Positions 16,333-23,098 of a stretch of DNA of 26,024 nucleotides are shown here, piece after piece. The stretch covers positions 1-26,024 of the IMG/VR virus record IMGVR_UViG_3300034523_000109. One strand, written 5' to 3'. Source of the DNA: a virus. Each line of letters opens with the position of its first letter. Position 1 is the stretch's first letter. The position numbers and the translations under genes were made by a program. The notes under the pieces were generated by a model, which worked only from the letters and a program-made list of their open reading frames with translations, was not told where the DNA came from and made no database searches.

Positions 16333-16460
16333 TCCTCGACGTTGTGCCCCTCGTTTACCACGTAACCGAGGGCGAGGTGCTGGAGTGGGACGCCGGAAAG
16401 GCGCTGCGCCGTTATGAGCTCGCCCTCGCGCGGCTCGGCGTGAACAAGAAGAAGGGGTAA
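16285..16460 (+). CDS. E': Frameshift extension of the tail chaperone, P2 E'-like
   Basis: After the slip, the -1 frame reads EPPGRLLSARDVEVILDVV and ends in LARLGVNKKKG, giving an E+E' product of about 232 residues. The reading frame is open upstream to 16254, but no ribosome site suggests an independent start. The segment replaces the last 13 residues of E. It stops three bases before the tape-measure start, the classic E/E'/T layout. The extended form in P2 is thought to bind the tape measure. Confidence 0.8.
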
Positions 16461-16463
16461 GGC

Positions 16464-19022
16464 ATGGCCGAGAGCAAGTGGTCGCTCAAGATGGCGGCCG
16501 TCGACGCCTACTCGAAGACGTTCGGCGACTTCGCGAAGAAGGGCGAGCAGCTGCAGGAGGGGATCAAGGAGCAGCGGGCCGAGCTGGCCAAGCTGAACCG
16601 CGACGCCCGCAATGCTGACGGATTCGCCCGCCTCGGCGAGAAGGTCGAGAAGACCAGGGCGGCACTGGCCGAGGCCCGCCTCGAGCAGGCAAGCCTCGGT
16701 CGCGTGCAGAAGGAGGCCGCCGCCACGGTCGCCCGCCTCGAGGGGCAGTACGCGCAAGCCGCTGCAACTCTCAAGGCTCTGGAGGCCTCGACCGAGGCGA
16801 GTGCCGCCGAGGTGGCGCAGGCTCGCCTCGAGGAGGAGCGCCTCGGCAAGGCCCTTGCGGGCGCGACGGCCGAGGTCAGGCGCCTGGACCAGGCGCAGGA
16901 CAAGACGACCGCCTCGGTGCGGACGTTGTCGGCTGCTGCGCGGTCTGAGGGGAACGAGCTCGAGCGGCTGCAGCGCGAGCTGACGGCCGCCGGCGTCGAC
17001 ACGAGCCAGCTCGCCAGCGAGCAGAAGCGCCTCGAGTCGGCCACCGAGCAGGCTAATGCCGCCCTGCAGGCGCAGCGCGCCAAGCTCGACCAGGTGCGCC
17101 AGGCGCAGGGCAAGGTCGACGGCAACCGGGAGGCCCGCGCGGATCTGCGCGGCCAGCTGGTCGAGACTGCGGCGATCGGCTACATGGCCGCGAAGCCGGT
17201 CTCGCAGGCCTTCGACCTCGATCTCGCGATGGCCGACGTCGCGAAGGTGGTCGACTTCGAGGGTGACCAGCGCGAGAAAATGGCGCAGGCGAATCTGAGG
17301 ATGGCCACCGAGCGCGAGATCGCGGTCGGCGGCCTGACGGCGATCGACCTCGCGCAGATCGAGGCGGCGGCCGGGCAGTCAGGCGTCGGCGCTGGCAAGG
17401 ACTCAGAGGCCAAGCAGGCCGAGATCATCGCCTTTACGCGCGACGCGGCGATCATGGCCTCGGCCTTCGGCATGGAAGCCCGCGCCGCTGGCGAGACTAT
17501 GGCCGGCTGGCGGGCGTCGATGAATCTCGACCAGGCGGGCGCGGTCAATCTGGCGAACGCCTCTAACCACCTGAGCAATAGCGGATTCAACGCCAAGGCC
17601 GGCGACATTGCCTCGGTCATGCAGCGTTACGGCGCCATTGGCCAGGCCTCGGGCCTGATGCCCGAGCAGACCGCCGCGCTGTCGGCGGCGCTACTCAACC
17701 CCGGCACCGAGAAGGAGATCGCCGGCACCGGCCTTAAAAACTTCCTCTCGGCCCTGACCAAGGGCAAGGCCGCGACCAAGGGGCAGCGCGAGACCTGGGA
17801 GGAGCTCGGGTTTGATCCCGAGGATCTCGCCGAGCGCATGCAGGAAAACGCGCCGGCCGTGATCATGGAGGTGCTCGAGAAGCTGCAGGCCGCGCCCGAG
17901 GCCGAGCAGTCGGCCCTCGCGACGCAGCTTTTCGGCTCGGAAAGCATCGGCGCCATCATGCCGCTGCTGCAGAACCTGAAAGCGGTCGACAAGGCCTTCG
18001 CGACCGTTGCTGATCAGACGAAGTACAGCACGTCGATGATGGACGAGGCCGCCGGCGTGGCGGGCGCCTCTCGGGCTGGCTGGGACTCCTTTACCGCCAA
18101 GCTGACCAGGCTCTCGACGCTGGTCGGTAACGCAATGCTGCCGGCCGTCGACGCGGTGCTCGTGCCGCTCGGCGCGCTGGTCGACATGCTGAGCTGGGGC
18201 GCCGAGACCTTCCCCAATGTCACGGCCGCGATCGCGATAGCCGGCGGCGCCCTGGCGGCGCTCAAGGTCGGCGCGCTCGGCCTCAAGTTCGCCGGCCTGC
18301 TGGTCGGCCAGGCCTTCAACAAGGCCGGGCTCGCTCGGGCGAAGCTGGACGCCACGACCACCCGCTCGGCCATGACGGCCGACGCTGCGGTCATGCGCCT
18401 AAATGCGGCAATGGCCCGCCTCGGCGTCGGCGGCGGCCTTGGCGCTGGCGATCTCGGCGGCGAAGGGGGTCGCAAGGGCGGGCGCGGCGGCGGCCGTCTG
18501 CGTGGCGCTGGGCGCCTTGCTGGTCGGGTAGCGGCGCCGCTGATGCTGGCGGCCGGTGCTCTCGACGTCGCCTCGCTTGTCAGTGAGGACGCCGGCGCCG
18601 AGGAGATCGGCGGATCTGTCGGCAGCACTGCCGGCGGATTGGGTGGCATGTGGGCAGGCGCTGCCGCCGGTGCGGCTATTGGCTCGGTGATCCCGGTCGT
18701 CGGCACTGCTGCCGGCGGGGTGATCGGCGGCGCCATCGGCGGCCTTGCTGGCAGCGGCGCGGGCGAGTGGCTGGGCGAGAAGATCGGCGCCCTTATCGAC
18801 ACGCTGAGCAGTCCCGACCAGGTCGCCAAGGAGGTGACCAACGCGGATAACCGGCAAATCACGTTCTCGCCGTCGATTCAGGTCAACGGGGCCGATCAGG
18901 CTACCAGCGAGGCGCTGGCGAATAAGGTAATGGCGAAGATGAAAGGCGAGTTTGTGCCGCTGATGATGGCCGACCCGCTCGCGGTGCGCCGTGGCGCGTC
19001 TCTGACGGACGGGAGCGACTAA
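16464..19022 (+). CDS. T: Tape measure protein, P2 gpT-like
   Basis: 852 residues (P2 gpT 815). It sets tail length and is ejected before DNA. Residues about 20-220 are a long coiled coil, rich in Glu/Arg/Ala/Leu. About 250-540 resemble the TP901-type tape-measure core (DLDLAMADVAKVVDFEGDQ to ATQLFGSESIGAIMPL). About 600-625 is hydrophobic (VTAAIAIAGGALAALKVGAL). Residues about 650-780 are extremely Gly/Ala-rich with membrane-like stretches (GMWAGAAAGAAIGSVIPVVG), suited to membrane insertion. The C-terminus has FSPSIQVNG, typical of the family. A GGGGTAAGG site precedes ATG 16464. Confidence 0.93.
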   Translation: MAESKWSLKMAAVDAYSKTFGDFAKKGEQLQEGIKEQRAELAKLNRDARNADGFARLGEKVEKTRAALAEARLEQASLGRVQKEAAATVARLEGQYAQAAATLKALEASTEASAAEVAQARLEEERLGKALAGATAEVRRLDQAQDKTTASVRTLSAAARSEGNELERLQRELTAAGVDTSQLASEQKRLESATEQANAALQAQRAKLDQVRQAQGKVDGNREARADLRGQLVETAAIGYMAAKPVSQAFDLDLAMADVAKVVDFEGDQREKMAQANLRMATEREIAVGGLTAIDLAQIEAAAGQSGVGAGKDSEAKQAEIIAFTRDAAIMASAFGMEARAAGETMAGWRASMNLDQAGAVNLANASNHLSNSGFNAKAGDIASVMQRYGAIGQASGLMPEQTAALSAALLNPGTEKEIAGTGLKNFLSALTKGKAATKGQRETWEELGFDPEDLAERMQENAPAVIMEVLEKLQAAPEAEQSALATQLFGSESIGAIMPLLQNLKAVDKAFATVADQTKYSTSMMDEAAGVAGASRAGWDSFTAKLTRLSTLVGNAMLPAVDAVLVPLGALVDMLSWGAETFPNVTAAIAIAGGALAALKVGALGLKFAGLLVGQAFNKAGLARAKLDATTTRSAMTADAAVMRLNAAMARLGVGGGLGAGDLGGEGGRKGGRGGGRLRGAGRLAGRVAAPLMLAAGALDVASLVSEDAGAEEIGGSVGSTAGGLGGMWAGAAAGAAIGSVIPVVGTAAGGVIGGAIGGLAGSGAGEWLGEKIGALIDTLSSPDQVAKEVTNADNRQITFSPSIQVNGADQATSEALANKVMAKMKGEFVPLMMADPLAVRRGASLTDGSD

Positions 19023-19406
19023 ATGCTGCAGCAAATGGCACTCGGCGAGTTCGTGTTCGGGCTTGGTCCCGACTTCGCCTATGAGCGCCTCGAGCGCAAC
19101 ACCTCGGGGGGCTGGGTCGATCTCGACATCATCAGCAGCAAGCCAATGTCGCACCAGACGGGGCAGGGGCTCGAGTCTCTGCGCCTGAGCGGCAAGGCCT
19201 TTCGGGCCGCCGGCATGGCCAAGCTCGACGAGCTGCGCGCCCTGGCTGACGCCCGCGTGCCCTATGTGCTGGTCGACGGTATCGGCCGCGTGTGGGGTCG
19301 CTGGCGTATCGACCGGGTCAGCGAGCAGCAGTCGCGCGTGATCGACGACGGCACCGCCATGGTTATCGACTGGACCCTCGAGCTGCAGGAGTTCGTGAAC
19401 GAATGA
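19023..19406 (+). CDS. U: Tail protein, P2 gpU-like
   Basis: 127 residues (P2 gpU 159, so somewhat short). The pattern LGEFVFGLGPDFAYERLERNT at the start and the central TGQGLESLRLSGKAF are characteristic of gpU, a protein of the tail tip or tube region in P2-type phages. The gene starts immediately after the T stop and overlaps the X gene by ATGA, giving the common T-U-X-D order. Confidence 0.9.
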   Translation: MLQQMALGEFVFGLGPDFAYERLERNTSGGWVDLDIISSKPMSHQTGQGLESLRLSGKAFRAAGMAKLDELRALADARVPYVLVDGIGRVWGRWRIDRVSEQQSRVIDDGTAMVIDWTLELQEFVNE

Positions 19407-19615
19407 GGCGAGTCAGAACTATCTACGGCGACACCGTGCCGCTGCTGCTCTACCGGGAGACCGGGCGAGCTGATGACGCGGCCGAGGAGGCTCTATGGCA
19501 GATAAACCCCGGCCTTGCCGAGCATGGCGCGAGCCTGCCGGCGGGGCTGTGGGTCAACCTGCCCGAGCTGGTCGAGCAGCCGGTCGCCTCGGCGCCGGTC
19601 ACTGCCTGGGATTAA
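19403..19615 (+). CDS. X: Tail protein X, P2 gpX-like
   Basis: 70 residues (P2 gpX 67). The start is TIYGDTVPLLLYRETGR and the middle has INPGLAEHGASLPAGLWVNLP, the LysM-like frame of phage tail protein X. It is thought to act at the tail tip or baseplate hub. It starts within U (ATGA at 19403) and lies ten bases before D. Confidence 0.9.
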   Translation: MRRVRTIYGDTVPLLLYRETGRADDAAEEALWQINPGLAEHGASLPAGLWVNLPELVEQPVASAPVTAWD

Positions 19616-19625
19616 GGGGGTAGGC

Positions 19626-20645
19626 ATGACAATCGGATTTACCCCGGCCGTCGAGATTTACGGTGCCAATGCGGCGCTGATCAACTCGCGGCTTGTGGAT
19701 TGGGAGCACGTCGACGCGGCCGGCGTCGAGTCTGATCAGCTCAAGCTGACGGTGAATATCGAGGGGCTCGAGGGCCTGCCGAGCGTCGACGGAAAGGTCG
19801 GGCTGCGCGTGGGCTACAAGGAGACCGGGCTCGTCGACAAGGGCGAGTTTGTGGTCACCCGCACGACCCCGCAGCTATTCCCGGCCCTGCTGCTGATCGT
19901 GGCCACGGCGGCACCGTTCAAGGTGAAGGACGAGACCGGCTTCAAGGCTCGTCGATCGGCGACCTACGCTATGACGACGCTCGGGCAGGTATTCCGCCAG
20001 CTCGCCGCGCGGCACGGCTTCTCGCCGCGCGTGGCGCCGGATCTCGACGCTATCCCGATCGTGCACGTCGACCAGTCGAACGAGACCGATATGGGCTTCC
20101 TGACGCGCCTCGCGAAGCGTTACGACGCGGTAACGAAGCCGGTCAACGATCTGTATGTGCTCGCGCGGCGCGGCCAGGTCAAGTCGCTGAGCGGCAAGCC
20201 GCTGCCCCCGGTGACCCTATCGGTCACGAAGGACAACAAGCCAGGCGAGCGGGCATTCATCGCGGCCAGTATCGACCAGGACAGCCGCGTCCGCTTCAAG
20301 GGCTGCAAAACGACCTGGTGGGACGGGAGCGCCGGCAAGGAGTGCGTCGTCGAGGTGGGCGAGGAGCCCTTTAAGTCGGTGCGCCAGCGCTACCAGAACG
20401 AGGCCGAGGCCAAGGCCGCCGCCGAAGGCCAGCACCGCAAGACGAAGCGCGAGGCGGCGAAGCTGCGGATCGACTGCCCCGGTAACCCGGCGCTCGGCGC
20501 CGAGGGCTTGCTCGTGCTCGACGATACCTGGCCGAGCTTCATGCGCGGCACCTGGTCGATCGACAAGGTGACCGCCAGCGGCAGCCGGCAGCAGAGTTAC
20601 CGCTGCACTATCGAGGCGACCTATCCAGAGGGTCGCGAAGCCTGA
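19626..20645 (+). CDS. D: Baseplate hub / late control protein, P2 gpD-like
   Basis: 339 residues (P2 gpD 387). gpD forms the baseplate hub linking the tube to the gpV spike. Family features include FTPAVEIYGANAALINSRL at the start, the LRVGYKETGLVDKGEF strand pair, TTLGQVFRQLAARHG, and HVDQSNETDMGFLTRLAKRYDA, the most conserved gpD segment. The C-terminal DDTWPSFMRGTWSIDKVTA completes the match. ATG 19626 follows GGGGGTAGG. It is the last gene of the structural block and is followed by a strong terminator. Confidence 0.93.
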   Translation: MTIGFTPAVEIYGANAALINSRLVDWEHVDAAGVESDQLKLTVNIEGLEGLPSVDGKVGLRVGYKETGLVDKGEFVVTRTTPQLFPALLLIVATAAPFKVKDETGFKARRSATYAMTTLGQVFRQLAARHGFSPRVAPDLDAIPIVHVDQSNETDMGFLTRLAKRYDAVTKPVNDLYVLARRGQVKSLSGKPLPPVTLSVTKDNKPGERAFIAASIDQDSRVRFKGCKTTWWDGSAGKECVVEVGEEPFKSVRQRYQNEAEAKAAAEGQHRKTKREAAKLRIDCPGNPALGAEGLLVLDDTWPSFMRGTWSIDKVTASGSRQQSYRCTIEATYPEGREA

Positions 20646-20646
20646 C

Positions 20647-20658
20647 GAGAGATCTCTC
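20647..20658. repeat. Perfect 12-bp palindrome after gene D
   Basis: GAGAGATCTCTC is its own reverse complement. It touches the base of the terminator stem that follows and overlaps its first C. It may be only an extension of that structure or a protein site. No function is known. Confidence 0.6.
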
Positions 20659-20686
20659 CCGCTGCCTCGTGCGGCGGGCTTTTTTT
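20658..20686 (+). terminator. Strong terminator of the structural block
   Basis: CCCGCTGC pairs with GCGGCGGG (one G-T pair) around CTCGT and is followed by C and seven T. It ends late transcription four bases before the first promoter-leader module begins. Confidence 0.9.
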
Positions 20687-20690
20687 GTGT

Positions 20691-20718
20691 TTGACAATAC
20701 GCGGAAACCGCGTATTAT
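20691..20718 (+). promoter_or_regulatory. Promoter 1 with operator inside the spacer
   Basis: A consensus -35 TTGACA (20691-20696), a 16-base spacer and -10 TATTAT (20713-20718). The spacer is filled by an inverted repeat with 9-base arms AATACGCGG and CCGCGTATT around AAA (20696-20716). A repressor bound there would block RNA polymerase directly. This is the clearest sigma70 promoter seen in the window. Confidence 0.85.
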
Positions 20719-20768
20719 TGACCACACAAAACGACGCGCCTCGGTCTGTCAGGGGCTGGTGATAAACG
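20691..20768 (+). repeat. 78-bp promoter-leader repeat, copy 1
   Basis: This stretch runs from the -35 box to the base before ATG. It is 76/78 identical to 21204-21281. The two differences are the last base of the -35 box (A here, G in copy 2) and one base just after the -10. The transcribed leader of about 45 bases is identical, can form a weak GCCTC/GGGGC stem (20738-20756), and has no well-placed Shine-Dalgarno sequence. Confidence 0.9.
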
Positions 20769-21161
20769 ATGACTCTCAATACCTACCGCGTGCATGTGAT
20801 CGAAAAGCAATGGGGCGGCTTCGAGGCTGACTTCTGGGCCTACGCAGACGGCGCCAGCGAGGCCGAGGCGATCGCCGCTGTCGAGGCCCGCTGCAGCGCC
20901 TGGCGCGCTGATCGCGTCGAGCTGTTCGCCGAGGGCGTGGTCAAGGCCGACGTCGTGCCGGCGGCTGCAGAGCTGCTCGAGGAGCTCGAGCGCTTCGGCG
21001 AGGTGCGGCAAGGTGGCTGCGTGCTCAAGCGCCGCGCTGATCAGTTCGTCATGTACCGCGAGCGCAACGTCTTCGACCGTCACCAGCTCGCGGCCTGCGC
21101 GACCGACGCGGTCAGGCTCGAGGCCCACTGGCGCGGGTTTGTTGAATCGAGGCGCGCGTAG
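20769..21161 (+). CDS. Unknown accessory protein of the first leader cassette
   Basis: 130 residues, family not recognised. It appears soluble and mixed alpha/beta: TYRVHVIEKQWGGFEADFWAY looks like beta strands, ASEAEAIAAVEARCSAW a helix, then AAAELLEELERFGE another helix. It starts right after the first promoter-leader and ends 11 bases before a strong terminator, so it forms a single-gene transcription unit under the palindromic operator. The codon use (high GC at third positions) matches the phage, so it is probably a real gene. No function is assigned. Confidence 0.65.
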   Translation: MTLNTYRVHVIEKQWGGFEADFWAYADGASEAEAIAAVEARCSAWRADRVELFAEGVVKADVVPAAAELLEELERFGEVRQGGCVLKRRADQFVMYRERNVFDRHQLAACATDAVRLEAHWRGFVESRRA

Positions 21162-21172
21162 GTCGGTGCCAG

Positions 21173-21201
21173 GCCCCGGCGAGATCCGGGGCTATTTTTT
21201 T
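21173..21201 (+). terminator. Terminator of the first leader cassette
   Basis: GCCCCGG and CCGGGGC pair around CGAGAT, followed by TA and seven T. Its T-run ends two bases before the -35 box of the second promoter copy, making a compact terminator-promoter unit like the one at 20658-20718. Confidence 0.92.
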
Positions 21202-21203
21202 GC

Positions 21204-21231
21204 TTGACGATACGCGGAAACCGCGTATTAT
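21204..21231 (+). promoter_or_regulatory. Promoter 2 with operator inside the spacer
   Basis: -35 TTGACG (21204-21209), a 16-base spacer and -10 TATTAT (21226-21231), with the inverted repeat ATACGCGG/CCGCGTAT around AAA at 21210-21228. The -35 is one base weaker than in copy 1 and the outermost operator pair is lost, so basal strength and repression may differ slightly. Confidence 0.83.
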
Positions 21232-21281
21232 TGGCCACACAAAACGACGCGCCTCGGTCTGTCAGGGGCTGGTGATAAACG
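21204..21281 (+). repeat. 78-bp promoter-leader repeat, copy 2
   Basis: Second copy of the 78-bp module at 20691-20768, again ending at the base before a start codon. Flanking and coding sequences are unrelated between copies, so only the control region was duplicated or conserved. Confidence 0.9.
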
Positions 21282-21521
21282 ATGAATGCAAGCCAACTGA
21301 TCCAATCCATGCGCGCCCGCGTTGCCTCGCTGAGCCTGCCGCAGATCCTCGAGGCCTTCGAGCAGACCAATGCGCTGCAGGGCGACGAGGTGCCGACCGT
21401 GCGCGGGGTGCTGATGGACGAGCTCGAGCGCCGCGACGAGGCCGCCTTCTCGGCATGGATGGAAACCGCAGACGTCGCGCTGATGGATACCCCGACCCAC
21501 TTCTACCGCGCCGCCCTCTGA
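21282..21521 (+). CDS. Unknown small helical protein of the second leader cassette
   Basis: 79 residues, mostly helical (ASQLIQSMRARVASLSLPQILEAFEQT). The part VRGVLMDELERRDEAAFSAWME resembles short proteins often found on plasmids and integrative elements, whose function is not established. It is the first gene after promoter 2 and is followed after 25 bases by an XRE-like regulator. No catalytic motif is seen. Confidence 0.62.
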   Translation: MNASQLIQSMRARVASLSLPQILEAFEQTNALQGDEVPTVRGVLMDELERRDEAAFSAWMETADVALMDTPTHFYRAAL

Positions 21522-21546
21522 GGGCGGCACCTCTCGAGGGCCTACG

Positions 21547-21783
21547 ATGGCAAACCACCCGAACCGAGGCGCCGGCGGCGCCTCTGCTAACCCCAAGCCC
21601 GAGCAGATCCTCGAGGCACGCAATGCGGCCGGCCTGACGCAGACGCAGGCGGCCGACCTGGTGCACTCGACCTGCAGGCGCTGGCAGGAGTGGGAGGCGG
21701 GCGACTACCGCATGCACCCCGGCCTATTCGAGCTGTTCCAGCTCAAGACGCGGCAGATCAAGCTGCCGAAGGCGGCGCAATGA
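21547..21783 (+). CDS. Small XRE/Cro-like DNA-binding protein
   Basis: 78 residues. Residues about 18-65 (PEQILEARNAAGLTQTQAADLVH then RRWQEWEAGDYRMHPGLFELFQL) form a helix-turn-helix of the XRE/Cro kind: the LTQTQAADL scaffold, a recognition helix around STCRRWQEWE, and the trailing ELFQL helix. The N-terminus is basic and disordered. It is the second gene of the promoter 2 cassette, so it is a candidate for the protein that reads the palindromic operator in both promoters, though this is inference. It overlaps the next gene by ATGA. Confidence 0.75.
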   Translation: MANHPNRGAGGASANPKPEQILEARNAAGLTQTQAADLVHSTCRRWQEWEAGDYRMHPGLFELFQLKTRQIKLPKAAQ

Positions 21784-21884
21784 CGCTCGCTCTCCCGGTC
21801 TTCGACCTGCTCCTCGTGGCGCCGATCGCGCTCGGGTGCTTCGTGCTGGGCGCCCTCGTCGGCTACGCATCGCGGCGCGCCTGA
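21780..21884 (+). CDS. 34-residue membrane microprotein
   Basis: The frame opens at the ATGA junction with the XRE-like gene and codes 34 residues: a short lead, a single hydrophobic segment (LLLVAPIALGCFVLGALVGY, residues 10-29) and a positive end SRRA. The tight coupling and the bidirectional terminator 12 bases later support a real gene. A small inner-membrane protein is likely. Function unknown. Confidence 0.5.
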   Translation: MTLALPVFDLLLVAPIALGCFVLGALVGYASRRA

Positions 21885-21895
21885 TCAGCTGCAAA

Positions 21896-21935
21896 AAGAA
21901 AGCCCCCACTGCCTCGCGGCGGTGGGGGCTTTCTT
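21896..21935. terminator. Bidirectional terminator between converging genes
   Basis: Perfect 14-base arms, AAGAAAGCCCCCAC and GTGGGGGCTTTCTT, around a 12-base loop, with A-rich left and T-rich right flanks. It lies between plus-strand genes ending at 21884 and a minus-strand gene ending at 21947, so it can stop transcription from both sides. Confidence 0.9.
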
Positions 21936-21946
21936 CGTTTCTGGCT

Positions 21947-22315
21947 CTAGCCCTGGCGCAGGATCTCGTCGGGCATGCTGGGCGGTCGCGCTCGATCCTG
22001 GCTGACCTCTGGTAGGCCCTGCAGCTGCTCGGCCGGCACCTTGGCCAGGCGCTCGAGGAGCTCGAGGGCGTTGCCGTTCGCCGAGATCCACACGCCCTCG
22101 CGCTGCAGCCAGACGCTTGCCGTCGCGCCGTTTAGGTAGCGGCAGACGCCCCAGCGCTCGCCGAGGTGGCGCCGGATCTTGCAATCGACGGCCAGGCCTG
22201 CGCGGTCGTTGAGGATCTCGAGGCCGCGTGCGTCTTTGTTGACCAGGTCGACGGCCAGGGCGCCGAGGATGCCGGCGAGGGCGATGCCGCCGATCGCCTT
22301 GGTGGTTTTCTTCAT
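21947..22315 (-). CDS. Unknown membrane-anchored or exported small protein
   Basis: 122 residues, not recognised. The N-terminus KKTTKAIGGIALAGILGALAVDL is a positively charged lead and a hydrophobic stretch, either a signal peptide or an anchor. There is no lipobox. The rest contains two cysteines (DCKIRRHLGERWGVCRYLNG), which could form a disulphide in the periplasm, and a small beta segment (SVWLQREGVWI). GGAG lies upstream of ATG 22315. A minus-strand terminator stands between it and the operon upstream, so it probably has its own weak promoter or uses read-through. Confidence 0.6.
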   Translation of the reverse strand: MKKTTKAIGGIALAGILGALAVDLVNKDARGLEILNDRAGLAVDCKIRRHLGERWGVCRYLNGATASVWLQREGVWISANGNALELLERLAKVPAEQLQGLPEVSQDRARPPSMPDEILRQG

Positions 22316-22357
22316 GCTGCGCGCTTCTCCTTTTGCGGTGGCGGCGCGCAGGGTAAC

Positions 22358-22383
22358 AAAAAGCCCGCCGAGGGGGCGGGCTT
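22358..22383 (-). terminator. Minus-strand terminator of the par-methyltransferase operon
   Basis: Arms AAGCCCGCC and GGCGGGCTT around five bases. On the minus strand the stem is followed by a run of five T. It stands 30 bases after the stop of the repeat-protein gene, ending the eight-gene minus operon. Confidence 0.88.
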
Positions 22384-22412
22384 GTGGGGCTGGCTACATG
22401 GTCGCGCCCCTC

Positions 22413-22778
22413 CTAGGGCTCGTCGCGCCTGCTGTCGTTGTCGAGGTCGCGGTCGCTGCCGCCGTAGTGGTAGTCGCGCCGGCGATCGTTGTCGAGATCT
22501 CGGTCGCTGCCGCCCTGGTCGGCGTCGCGCCTGCTGTCGTTGTCGAGGTCTCTATCGCTGCCGCCGAAGGCCGCGTCGCGCCGGCCGTCGTTGTCGAGGT
22601 CTCTATCGCTGCCGCCGAAAGCCGCGTCGCGCCGCCCGTCGTTGTCGAGGTCGCGGTCTGCGCCCCCGCAGGAGGCATCGCGGCGCCCGTCGTTGTCGAG
22701 GTCGCAGTCGCTGGCCGGGGCAGCGCCGGCGAGCAGCGCCAGGGTGGCCGCGATCGCCGCTATGATTGCTCGTTTCAT
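22413..22778 (-). CDS. Secreted DxDNDxxxD-repeat protein
   Basis: 121 residues. Residues 1-23 (KRAIIAAIAATLALLAGAAPAS) are a clear signal peptide, with cleavage expected after a small residue near 20-23. The whole mature part is six 17-residue repeats with the frame DRDLDNDGRRDAAFGGS, the last cut short. The D-x-D-N-D-x-x-x-D spacing is that of calcium-binding loops in thrombospondin type 3, dockerin and similar repeats. Extracytoplasmic Ca2+ binding is therefore likely but not shown. The first repeat has two cysteines (DCDLDND, ASCGG). The start overlaps the previous gene (ATGA) and has AAAGGAG upstream. The family is not recognised. Confidence 0.7.
   Translation of the reverse strand: MKRAIIAAIAATLALLAGAAPASDCDLDNDGRRDASCGGADRDLDNDGRRDAAFGGSDRDLDNDGRRDAAFGGSDRDLDNDSRRDADQGGSDRDLDNDRRRDYHYGGSDRDLDNDSRRDEP
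22416..22709 (-). repeat. 51-bp coding tandem repeats
   Basis: Six copies of a 51-base unit coding the 17-residue calcium-loop repeat, the last incomplete. Neighbouring central copies are almost identical in DNA, pointing to recent expansion or gene conversion. Confidence 0.85.
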
Positions 22779-23098
22779 GGTGCGGGGCTCCTTTGTTGGT
22801 TTGCTGTGCTGGGCAGCTCCTCGAGGAGGGCTGCCGCGTCGAGTAGGCGCCATCGCACGTCGTCGATCGCCCGGTCGGCCATATCGCGCAGCGCCGCCGG
22901 CAGGCTCTCGAGCGACCAGCGGCTGCGATCGCCCCAGCGCCTGAGCAGGTCGGAAACGTCGCCAGGCGTGCGCTCGAGGGCGTACACGGTAAAGCCGCAG
23001 GATCTGCAGCGGATCGCGTGCCAGCCCTCCTCGGCGCTGTGGCTGCCGGCGCCGCCGCATAGCGGGCGCGGGCAGGGTGGAAGCGCGCCGGCGATCAT
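22775..23098 (-). CDS. Lar-like restriction alleviation zinc-finger protein
   Basis: 107 residues. The first 50 carry a two-pair cysteine finger: CPRPLCGG (about 9-16) and CRSCG (about 31-35), with a His/Trp-rich link (EEGWHAIR) and the following VYALERTPGDVSDLLRRW. This matches the layout of the Lar/restriction-alleviation family (CPFCGG ... CxxCG ... WNRR-like end). Lar proteins enhance host-type methylation or relieve type I restriction. The C-terminal half is a helical extension. It overlaps the methyltransferase by ATGA and the next gene by ATGA, so an anti-restriction pair is likely. Confidence 0.65.
   Translation of the reverse strand: MIAGALPPCPRPLCGGAGSHSAEEGWHAIRCRSCGFTVYALERTPGDVSDLLRRWGDRSRWSLESLPAALRDMADRAIDDVRWRLLDAAALLEELPSTANQQRSPAP

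Noticed and set aside
20696-20716. Telomere-resolution (TelN-type) palindrome in the AATACGCGG repeat
   Set aside because: Too short, centred on AAA, duplicated, and placed exactly in promoter spacers; an operator explains it better.
22416-22709. CRISPR-like array from evenly spaced repeats
   Set aside because: The 51-bp units are continuous, multiples of three and code a repeated protein motif; there are no unique spacers and no cas genes.
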